Assembly (NCBI GenBank): GCA_021108055.1
Contig: JAIORR010000368.1
Location: 1 to 6,159, forward strand
Origin: Candidatus Cloacimonadota bacterium
GTDB taxonomy: Bacteria; Cloacimonadota; Cloacimonadia; Cloacimonadales; TCS61
Length of the DNA stretch: 6,159 nt
Direction of reading: 5' to 3'
Position numbers and translations under genes: made by a program. A model generated the notes under the pieces. The model worked only from the letters and a program-made list of their open reading frames with translations, had not been told where the DNA came from and searched no databases. Of the stretch, positions 1 to 6,000 are shown piece by piece (within the stretch, counting starts at the first letter, position 1; every line of letters begins with the position of its first letter).

Positions 1-23
1 TGATTGGCTTTTTCCCTTATGTA

Positions 24-67
24 CCACCGGTTTCACCGGCGGCTATTTTATAGAACCTCTTCGAGGT
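24..67. repeat. Cluster of three abutting palindromes, REP-like
   Basis: Three stems stand side by side. CCACCGG/CCGGCGG (24-30 with 36-42) has one mismatch and loop TTTCA. CTAT/ATAG (43-46 with 50-53) has loop TTT. ACCTC/GAGGT (55-59 with 63-67) has loop TTC. They lie beyond the minus-strand terminator, outside any gene. The GC-rich stems contrast with the AT-rich surroundings. An interspersed palindromic element is the best guess, but only one copy is visible. Confidence 0.35.
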
Positions 68-92
68 AAAGAGAAGTCAAATAGATGTAAAC

Positions 93-118
93 AAAAAAAT
101 AGCCCGGTTCTTTGGGCT
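93..118 (-). terminator. Rho-independent terminator after the Nudix gene
   Basis: Read on the minus strand, AGCCC and GGGCT (101-105 with 114-118) pair around an 8-base loop and are followed at once by ATTTTTTTG (U-tract 93-99). It lies about 140 bases past the Nudix stop, with a chain of hairpins in between. It is oriented to end the lipoprotein-Nudix transcript. Confidence 0.75.
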
Positions 119-135
119 GGGAATAAATGATCTGG

Positions 136-232
136 AATTGCTTGCAAGTTGAACTTGCTTATGCAATTGTGTTGAAAAATTCAACTTCTCAAAAAGAGGA
201 AGGCTATATTTTCCCAATATGAGGGAAAATAT
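136..232. repeat. Chain of nested inverted repeats downstream of the Nudix gene
   Basis: In order: AATTGC/GCAATT (136-141 with 163-168) enclosing GCAAGTT/AACTTGC (144-150 with 152-158); GTTGAA/TTCAAC (171-176 with 180-185); CTTCTC/GAGgAAG (185-190 with 196-202, one bulge); and a perfect 10-bp stem ATATTTTCCC/GGGAAAATAT (206-215 with 223-232). Almost every base is in a stem. The region lies between the Nudix stop and the terminator at 93-118, so it would be the 3' untranslated part of that transcript. No start codon with a usable frame is present. A structured RNA or a DNA-level element are both possible. Confidence 0.6.
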
Positions 233-259
233 TATTGTAATCTTGTATCAAAACCGGAG

Positions 260-652
260 CTATGTTAAAAAAATAAAAAACTCTTCCACAATTTCGTTGA
301 ACCCGTAAGCCAGCTCTGTTTCAGCAGCTTCCTGCCGTGTGAACCATTTCAGGCATTGTCCTTCCATCAGATCGATCTCATCGATGTTCAGATCGGCTTT
401 TTTCCAATAGGTGTATTCAATGCGGTCATCGAATTCTTTTTCGCAGAGAAGCTGAAAATCCTTCAGATCGAGATTCATCTCTTCTTTCATTTCACGGACG
501 ATGCATTCTTCGGGAGTTTCATCCGGCTCTACATGTCCACCGGGAACATCCCACATATTGCGATAAGGCAGGTCGGGTTTGTCATCCCGCAGGAAAAGGA
601 GAACCTTATTCTCATCGTTTACGAAAATTATACTGGTACCCTGGCGTTTCAT
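260..652 (-). CDS. Nudix hydrolase
   Basis: A 130-residue single-domain Nudix protein, typical in length for MutT-like enzymes that cleave nucleoside diphosphates linked to another group. The Nudix box occupies residues 39-61: Gly39, Glu45, then REMKEE (53-58), which supplies the metal-binding glutamates, and Leu61. The usual Gly near the end of the box is Asn60. All catalytic Glu positions are present, so the enzyme should be active. Family features around it are the DKPDLPYRNMWDVPGGHVE run-in, which sets the substrate-side strand, and a closing helix AYGFNEIVEEFF. Substrate cannot be read from sequence; damaged nucleotides, ADP-ribose or nucleotide sugars are all possible. The ribosome site is weak (AAAG only) and the start sits 11 bases after the lipoprotein stop, so expression probably depends on that gene's transcript. 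Confidence 0.9.
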   Translation of the reverse strand: MKRQGTSIIFVNDENKVLLFLRDDKPDLPYRNMWDVPGGHVEPDETPEECIVREMKEEMNLDLKDFQLLCEKEFDDRIEYTYWKKADLNIDEIDLMEGQCLKWFTRQEAAETELAYGFNEIVEEFFIFLT

Positions 653-663
653 ACTTTAAAAAA

Positions 664-1485
664 CTATTTATTCCTCTTAATTGATAAAAGTTCAATATCA
701 TCACAAGTTACTTTCATTTGTACCTTCCAGAACTTGCTTTCTCCCTGGAAGATAACATAGCTATCTTCCATTTTAACAACGCTATATTTTGTTTTAATAT
801 AAGAATTATCAGAAGATAACTGATGTTTAGGAATCCATCCGTTTATTAACCCTTTAAAACTCTTATCTCCACCTCCATGTGATCTGGGTGTTTTGTAATA
901 TGCTTTGCTGGAAGCAGCAAAATTCATAAGTGTTCCTGTGATTTCAAGCTTATTTGCTTTCTTTGTCGATATTAATTTATCATCTAATTCTACTAATTCA
1001 GAAAAGGTTAATGGTTCCGAATTATATAGTGGGATTTTCTGCACATTCAATTCCAGGCTTTTGGCAAGTTTTGTTTTAGGATAATCTATTATGATCGTTT
1101 TTATTTTCAGCACTGCTTTAGCTGAAATACTATCTTCATTTGATGAAGTACTCAATAATCTACAAGCTTCATCAAACAAAATGTGAGCTTTCTCATTTTT
1201 TATTAAATCTTTATCTAACTCTAAAATTTCATAATATGTCAGAAATCCATGATCATTAACTAAAAATTTCTTTTCCCCTGATTCGATACTTTCAGCTAAT
1301 TTTGAATCCGGGAATTTTGATAAAATAACATTAAGTTTAGTAATCGCTTCTTTTGGTAAGCTATCAATGTTGGCGTGCTCTTTAAACATTGTTATCGTTT
1401 CGCTAAAAAGAATTTCTTCTTCTTTTTGTTTATTGGAACAGCTTATAAACAATATTAACGAAATTATAAGAATCAAATATTTCAT
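664..1485 (-). CDS. Lipoprotein with tandem TPR-like repeats and a pilin-like C-terminal domain
   Basis: A 273-residue protein. The start at 1485 is chosen over an in-frame ATG at 1533 because AGGAGAT lies 6 bases upstream and the signal peptide begins exactly there. MKYLILIISLILFISC places the lipidated Cys at 16. Residues 25-101 and 102-178 are a gap-free 77-residue tandem duplication with about 27 identical positions by hand count. Each unit has a helix, a FPDSKLA or YPKTKLA turn like the B helix of a TPR, and an ELDKDLI-type segment. Residues about 185-273 change character: yYKTPRSHGGGDKSFKG, WIPK, then alternating strands to VTCDDIELLSI. This matches a pilin-like globular domain seen in Bacteroidota-type pseudopilins, without their N-terminal prepilin helix. 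The gene is visibly more AT-rich than the ATPase gene. It probably shares a transcript with the Nudix gene 11 bases downstream. Function is unknown; an envelope scaffold is a guess. Confidence 0.8.
   Translation of the reverse strand: MKYLILIISLILFISCSNKQKEEEILFSETITMFKEHANIDSLPKEAITKLNVILSKFPDSKLAESIESGEKKFLVNDHGFLTYYEILELDKDLIKNEKAHILFDEACRLLSTSSNEDSISAKAVLKIKTIIIDYPKTKLAKSLELNVQKIPLYNSEPLTFSELVELDDKLISTKKANKLEITGTLMNFAASSKAYYKTPRSHGGGDKSFKGLINGWIPKHQLSSDNSYIKTKYSVVKMEDSYVIFQGESKFWKVQMKVTCDDIELLSIKRNK
952..1413 (-). repeat. Tandem 77-codon internal duplication in the lipoprotein gene
   Basis: Codons 25-101 (1183-1413) and 102-178 (952-1182) align end to end with no gap. Conserved positions include ILF.E at the start of each unit, P..KLA.S.E in the middle, and LT..E..ELD..LI near the end. 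About 27 of 77 residues are identical by hand count, so the duplication is old at DNA level. Confidence 0.75.
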
Positions 1486-1491
1486 TTTTTC

Positions 1492-1498
1492 ATCTCCT
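1492..1498 (-). promoter_or_regulatory. Ribosome binding site deciding the start of the TPR-like lipoprotein
   Basis: AGGAGAT on the minus strand, 6 bases before ATG at 1485. It lies inside the longer in-frame reading that begins at 1533, showing that the extra 16 residues of that reading are not part of the protein. Confidence 0.75.
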
Positions 1499-1558
1499 AT
1501 TTTTTTTTCTGTATTATTATTAACGAAAATCATGCTGGAGTTGGTGATTCACATTTTC

Positions 1559-1597
1559 AAAAAAAAGAAGAAAGACTCTCCGGTCTGAAGAGTCTTT
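1559..1597 (-). terminator. Strong rho-independent terminator after the Bor-like gene
   Basis: A perfect 9-bp stem (1571-1579 with 1589-1597, AAAGACTCT/AGAGTCTTT) around a 9-base loop. On the minus strand it is followed by CTTC and eight T (1559-1566). It starts about 23 bases past the stop of the Bor-like gene, so it separates the membrane-protein/lipoprotein unit from the next lipoprotein gene. On the plus strand the tail is only TTTTAT, so it is mainly a minus-strand terminator. Confidence 0.85.
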
Positions 1598-1619
1598 TAT
1601 AAAGCCATAATTTCCGGTT

Positions 1620-1910
1620 TTATTTAGTAACTGTAACGGTTCTTGAATAGACAGTAATACAACCGGTAAACATATTCAAGATAATATCCAATGCACCCTG
1701 TTCTGTTTTGATCTCGTAATCTGTAGCATTGCTCGCTATTGAGTTTGTGTCAACTTCGTTCAGAGGTACAAGCCCGAATAGAGCGTACCATTGACGGGTT
1801 TCAAAAGTCTGACTGCCTTGCGCACCATTGCCAACGGTGTGGATATGAGTTGCACATCCCACCAGGCCTAAGAGTGTAACAAGCATGATGATAATTGTAA
1901 TTTTTTTCAT
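1620..1910 (-). CDS. Bor/Iss-like small lipoprotein
   Basis: A 96-residue lipoprotein with a textbook lipobox LVGC, Cys at 19 after a hydrophobic signal segment. The rest follows the layout of the Bor family (phage lambda Bor, E. coli Iss): a short strand after the Cys (HTVGN), an aromatic segment FETRQWYALFGLVPLNEVD (36-54), a short linker, a Thr/Glu-rich strand (YEIKTEQ), a hydrophobic turn (LDIILNMFTGCITVYS) and a closing strand (RTVTVTK). Bor and Iss are outer-membrane lipoproteins tied to serum survival in enterobacteria. The role of distant relatives like this one is unknown and should not be assumed to be virulence. The start at 1910 has a good ribosome site (AAGGAGAG, 1918-1925) and overlaps the preceding stop by 4 bases. 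A strong terminator follows the stop. Confidence 0.75.
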   Translation of the reverse strand: MKKITIIIMLVTLLGLVGCATHIHTVGNGAQGSQTFETRQWYALFGLVPLNEVDTNSIASNATDYEIKTEQGALDIILNMFTGCITVYSRTVTVTK

Positions 1911-2515
1911 TTGTTTTCTCTCCTTTTATTTTTTATAAGAGTTCCTATCGAAGATTCGATCGACCTTATATATTGTTCATAAAATTTTGATGGTACTATG
2001 TAATCCAGCATGAAGATGTGCTCATCATCAGAAATGCAGACCAGCTTGATAGTTACCTGGTCGTCCTGCACATGGATGATCTGCCGGATGTTGACCCCGT
2101 TATACATATATGATCCTTCATTAATAGAACCCTGAATATCACCAGCATAAAGTTCCGTTAAATATGTATTCCTAATTTGTGCTGCCGGCATTGTCTTCTG
2201 GAAAGTGGATAAAAAGCAAATGCAGGAATTTTTCTGATTCAAAAAAACATTTTGAAGTATGATATCTACAGATGATGAATCTTCCATTTCCTGCAAAGAT
2301 TGTTCAATAGATCTCATCAGTTCAGCGCTTAACTGATTCCATTCTTTGGGAGGGCAGAAGGAAACACCAATTTCTTCATTTGTATATCGTTTACCAATTA
2401 AAAGACTATCTACAATGAAAATTAGTGTTTCCGGTTCTTCCTTCTTCTTATCTTTTGTACAGTTCAGTAGAACTAACGAAATTAAAATAATGAGCAAAAT
2501 TCTAAGCAATTTCAT
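1907..2515 (-). CDS. Putative lipoprotein with a possible PsbP/DcrB-like domain
   Basis: A 202-residue protein with a lipoprotein signal peptide: MKLLR, a hydrophobic core at 6-17, then LLNC with the lipidated Cys at 19. Asn before the Cys is less common than Gly, Ala or Ser. A charged linker (KDKKKEEPE, 21-29) suits an anchored envelope protein. The mature part starts with GVSFCPPKEWN (50-60) and continues as strands around a central region (NGVNIRQIIHV, 139-149; YIVPSKFYEQYIRSIESSI at the end). That layout recalls the PsbP/DcrB/Mog1-type fold seen in many small bacterial lipoproteins. This is judged by eye and is only a weak assignment. Its TGA stop overlaps the ATG of the next gene (ATGA, 1907-1910), suggesting translational coupling. 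The ribosome site before 2515 is weak. Function is not known. Confidence 0.75.
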   Translation of the reverse strand: MKLLRILLIILISLVLLNCTKDKKKEEPETLIFIVDSLLIGKRYTNEEIGVSFCPPKEWNQLSAELMRSIEQSLQEMEDSSSVDIILQNVFLNQKNSCICFLSTFQKTMPAAQIRNTYLTELYAGDIQGSINEGSYMYNGVNIRQIIHVQDDQVTIKLVCISDDEHIFMLDYIVPSKFYEQYIRSIESSIGTLIKNKRRENK

Positions 2516-2568
2516 TTCTTGTTTTACCGGATTTTTAAATTAATACAGGAAAATACTTTTCTCTTTTT

Positions 2569-2946
2569 TTAATGTTCAATCTCTGTATATCCGGAAGAAT
2601 CAAAAGCCAGGATAGGGAAGAAAATAATTGGAAGCAGAAGCATTCCAATAGCAAAACCACCACCTTTTCCGAACGCTTTTGCAATATCAAATAATATGAT
2701 AATAGCAATAACAACATTCACAACAGGGATAAGCATAAGAAATATCCACCAGATCGGACGGCAGGCAATCTGCAACTGTAAAATAGTATTATAGATTGGA
2801 ATAATACAACCCCAGCCTGGTTTCCCTGCTTTCACATAGATTTTCCATTGAACAATGATCATAAAAATAAGTACTGCGGAATAAATAATCCAGAAAACGA
2901 TACCTAATCCAGCGACGGATTCCGTTGAATATACATCATCATACAT
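2569..2946 (-). CDS. DUF5684-like small integral membrane protein
   Basis: A 125-residue, strongly hydrophobic protein. Predicted membrane segments are near residues 12-34, 65-86 and 96-114, with a shorter hydrophobic stretch around 46-60. The motif AGKPGWGCIIPIYN (40-53), the paired Trp in PIWWIFLMLIPVVN (64-77), and DIAKAFGKGGGF (87-98) are the signature of the DUF5684 family as I remember it. Members are sometimes mislabelled signal peptidase I because the domain can be fused to one. No Ser/Lys peptidase catalytic motif is visible here, so no protease activity should be inferred. The start at 2946 has an excellent Shine-Dalgarno (GGGAGGT, 2952-2958). It is the first gene of a probable unit with the two lipoprotein genes downstream, with 53 bases to the next start. 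Molecular function is unknown. Confidence 0.8.
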   Translation of the reverse strand: MYDDVYSTESVAGLGIVFWIIYSAVLIFMIIVQWKIYVKAGKPGWGCIIPIYNTILQLQIACRPIWWIFLMLIPVVNVVIAIIILFDIAKAFGKGGGFAIGMLLLPIIFFPILAFDSSGYTEIEH

Positions 2947-2969
2947 AATTTACCTCCCTTTTTTTGGAT

Positions 2970-3001
2970 TTGAAACAAAAGTTTAATATGTTTCAAGTCA
3001 A
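2970..3001 (-). promoter_or_regulatory. Candidate promoter/operator for the DUF5684-lipoprotein unit
   Basis: An inverted repeat TTGAAAC (2970-2976) and GTTTCAA (2990-2996) with a 13-base spacer lies 24-50 bases upstream of the DUF5684 start codon. On the minus strand TTGACT (3001-2996), a good -35 match, abuts it. No convincing -10 sits at 16-18 bases; the candidate TTGTTT is poor. The repeat would be well placed for a repressor. The operator idea is inference; the symmetry is directly visible. Confidence 0.3.
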
Positions 3002-3019
3002 GATTTTTTATTTATTGTG

Positions 3020-3058
3020 AAACCTGAATCCGGCAGTTGCCGAAGTTTCACCAGGTTT
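3020..3058 (-). terminator. Hairpin region after the ATPase gene; possible terminator or attenuator
   Basis: Directly after the ATPase stop. AAACCTG (3020-3026) pairs with CAGGTTT (3052-3058) and encloses CGGC/GCCG (3031-3034 with 3039-3042). A competing outer stem GTGAAAC/GTTTCAC (3017-3023 with 3045-3051) shares bases with the first. On the minus strand the sequence after it is AATAAATAAAAAATC with no T-run, so it is not a standard intrinsic terminator. The T-rich side lies in the plus direction. It could instead slow or protect the transcript end. Confidence 0.4.
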
Positions 3059-3060
3059 TG

Positions 3061-6000
3061 TTATTTTTCCATCACGATCATCTTCGGTCTTGTAACTCCT
3101 GCTCTTATCTGGGTATGACCATTGATGTAGATCATATTTCCATCGTGTTCTTTGAAGAATTTACTGTAATCACTATCCATTTTAAAGTTACCGAAACCTT
3201 CCGTTATTATCAGCGGGAAGGGAATATTTTCATTCCCTGTAAGTGCTACACCGATATCTTCACCGATGAATTCTACCAGGTCTTTGTTATCGATGGAAGC
3301 TGCGATCACTCCTTTCACTTTCTTCTTTTCCGCTTTTTTCAGGAAAGAAATATCGATTTTTTCAGGGATGATGACTATATCTTCTTCACCGCATTTCTCA
3401 ATATTTTTAACATCTTCCAGATATTTCAAGTTTCCCCGACTTTCCGAGCCGAACCCGATGATGCCCATCAGGGTGGAACCTTCATAAGAAATTATTGCAG
3501 AAAGCTCTGGCTCGATCTCTATGATTTTTCCATTTATTCCTGCAAAACGATTGTATGGATCTTTGTCATATTGGATGGTGACCGTACCGTTTTCCGTATC
3601 GATCTTTTTAATGGTTCCCGTGGTTGGAGCGGAAACTACCATCGGAAAGCCGGAACCCTGCACATCGATTATTTTGGAAGCAACCTGCTCTCCCGCATAG
3701 ACAAAATCATTCAGGCTTTTCTTTAAATAACGGGTTATCATCTTGGGTTTGATATTCAGTTTTTTGGCAACGTTCATTATTTTTGGTTTTGTAGAATAAT
3801 CCTGAATCTCGCGCATAATAATTGTTCCGGAATCGAAGTTTATCTTTTCCACCCGACCACGTACCGGTGAATCGAAATAGAAATGCTGGAACTGAAGTTC
3901 ATCTATCAAGGTTCTGGAACCGATCTCAGCAATTCGCTGACCGTATTTTACTTCTTCACCTTCTTTGATCTTGAGAGATTTTTCGATATTTTCTGGATTC
4001 AGGTGCAGATAGGTTTTATCGAAAAGCGAGATCACATAAACTCTGGGTGGGTCGTAGAGATTTTCGCCAATAATGGTATCCGGCGTTACAGTATCTCCTT
4101 TTTTAACCAGGATATTTCCTTTATACGGCAGTTCGACTTTGTGAGTCTGCTTTCCTTTTTTGATCGGGTTCTTCCGGATAAAAGCCATAAAATCCGCTTC
4201 AAGTTCCTGAGGCGATGAATCAAATTTGTAAAGGTTCAGTTTTTCATTTTCAACCTTGAAATCTAACTGCATACCGGCATCTATAAAGATGGGAAGTTCG
4301 GTAGAGAAATTGGGATCTATATTTTCTTCGTTTATGTAAAATCCTTTTTCAAGGAAGATAGAAACTTTCCTTTCTTTTCCTGTTTCATTGGGAAAATAGA
4401 AAACATCGTTTACTTTGATAACTTCCTTTTTTCCGTCAATTTCGATATTCATTATAGTGACATTTTCTTTCCACTTTTTGCCCATCGGTCGTATCACCAA
4501 TCCGAGTTTTTCAAAACACTCTTCCATAAGTAAACGCGAAGCGAGTGTTTCATCGACAGCGCTTAACTTTCCCAGGTGAGGAGAGATGAAATGTTTATCT
4601 TTCCAGATCTCGGTGATGCCTTCCGGTCGGAAACCGTCATAAATAATTGCCAGTGCCTGCCGGTTGTTATCCGTATGTGCCAGAACACCGCCGGAACCGA
4701 TAAGGATGTTGATATCATACATGTGGAACTTCCTGCTTTCCAGGGCTTTTTCAAAATAGAATGTTTCTGTGATCTTTTCCAGGTCCTTATGTTTTTGTGC
4801 TATTTTATCCAGGAATCCGATCTGCTTCGTATTGAAATTCATTTCCAGATGCTGTTTTTTGGACATCAATATCGCCTCGCGTGCCAGTGCATGTTCGATA
4901 GCATTCTGGCATTGATCGGTAGGATTGTAGGTGGGATATAACATTTTATTGGCAATATAGTTTAGAATATAATTTTCCTCGAAATTATCCGGCAGCCATT
5001 TTTTTACATTTTCATAAGCGGTATCTTTAAGGACGTTCGAGATGCTGTAACTCATACCGTAATTGGCACTTACTGTACGGAAATATTCTCCCAGAATATT
5101 AGAAAAAATATCGGTGGTTGCTCCCCCGATATCCACGGTCATTACGTTTTCATCGAGTTGCTCGCTTACCAGTTGCAGTGAGCGGATCACGCCGGTGGGA
5201 GTGGGAATAATATCATCTGCCACGCGGGTTTTGAGCTTGGAATATCCGGGAGCCTGTTCCATTACGTTATCCATGAAAAGTTTATGGATCTTTTCGCGTG
5301 CCGGCTGCAGGTTTTCCTCGGTTAAGGTGGGGCGGAGGTTGGGAGCTATATAAAGATCGAATTTCTTTCGGAACAATCCTGCAATAAATGATTGAGCTTC
5401 TTTATTGCCTGCAAAGACGAGTGGGATCTCATTTTTATCTCCGAATTTCGGTTTAGGATTTGCCAGTTGCAATATTTCACCCAACCTTAAAATTGAAGCA
5501 ATTGCACCGCCGTCCACACCACCACACATAAGTATAATATCCGGGTGCAGAATAGCCATTGCCGTCATCTGCTCCAGACTGCTGCGTTTATCATCGATGG
5601 CAAAGGTATCCAGAATAACTCCGCCGGCACCATAAGCGGTACGCTTTCCGCTGCTGGCAGAATCGAATAAAGTAAGCCCGATGACCAGTATCTGCAAGCC
5701 GCCGCCGGCACTGGAAGTGGAAATATATAGTGTATCCTCGTTAAGCTGGAAATTATCGGGTGACGCATTCGGGACAAGAAGCGAAACACCGGCTTCTTTT
5801 TCCAGTTTTCTTACTGCTTCAAAAACACCGATATTTACGTCTTCTGTTGGCTTTTCCACCGTGGTGGCAGCATGTTGCAGTCCGGCAATTTTATACTGTG
5901 AATCATATTTTTGCAGAAGCAGTGCTTTTGTGGTTGTGCTGCCTACATCGGTGATGATTATCTTTTTTTTGGAAAGCATCATTTTTTCTTTCTTAGCCCA

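Noticed and set aside
1..67. Possible start of a cobalamin riboswitch on the minus strand (a GC hairpin, GGTGAAA, then ATAAGGGAAAA towards base 1)
   Set aside because: The pieces are in the wrong order for the B12 aptamer: after GGGAA no C-GGTG stem follows before the window ends. It is tempting because of the B12-linked ATPase gene, but unsupported. A covariance-model scan with about 200 bases left of base 1 would settle it.
2..130. A plus-strand open frame from the left edge to TGA at 128-130
   Set aside because: It runs through the palindromes and the minus-strand terminator and shows no recognisable protein pattern. It is most likely non-coding.
1486..1533. N-terminal extension of the lipoprotein to the ATG at 1533
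   Set aside because: The extension would bury the signal peptide, and a strong ribosome site lies inside it before the ATG at 1485.
623..1543. A 16-base direct repeat with 2 mismatches (CCAG.AT.ATTTTCGT) in the Nudix gene start and just upstream of the lipoprotein gene, in the same codon phase
   Set aside because: It could mark an old duplication flanking the lipoprotein gene, but a few 14/16 matches are expected by chance in a window this size, and similarity does not extend well on either side.
3037..3726. A 229-codon open frame on the plus strand
   Set aside because: It lies entirely opposite the ATPase gene, has no recognisable domain, an odd His/Phe/Ile-rich composition and no ribosome site. 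It is an antisense shadow.
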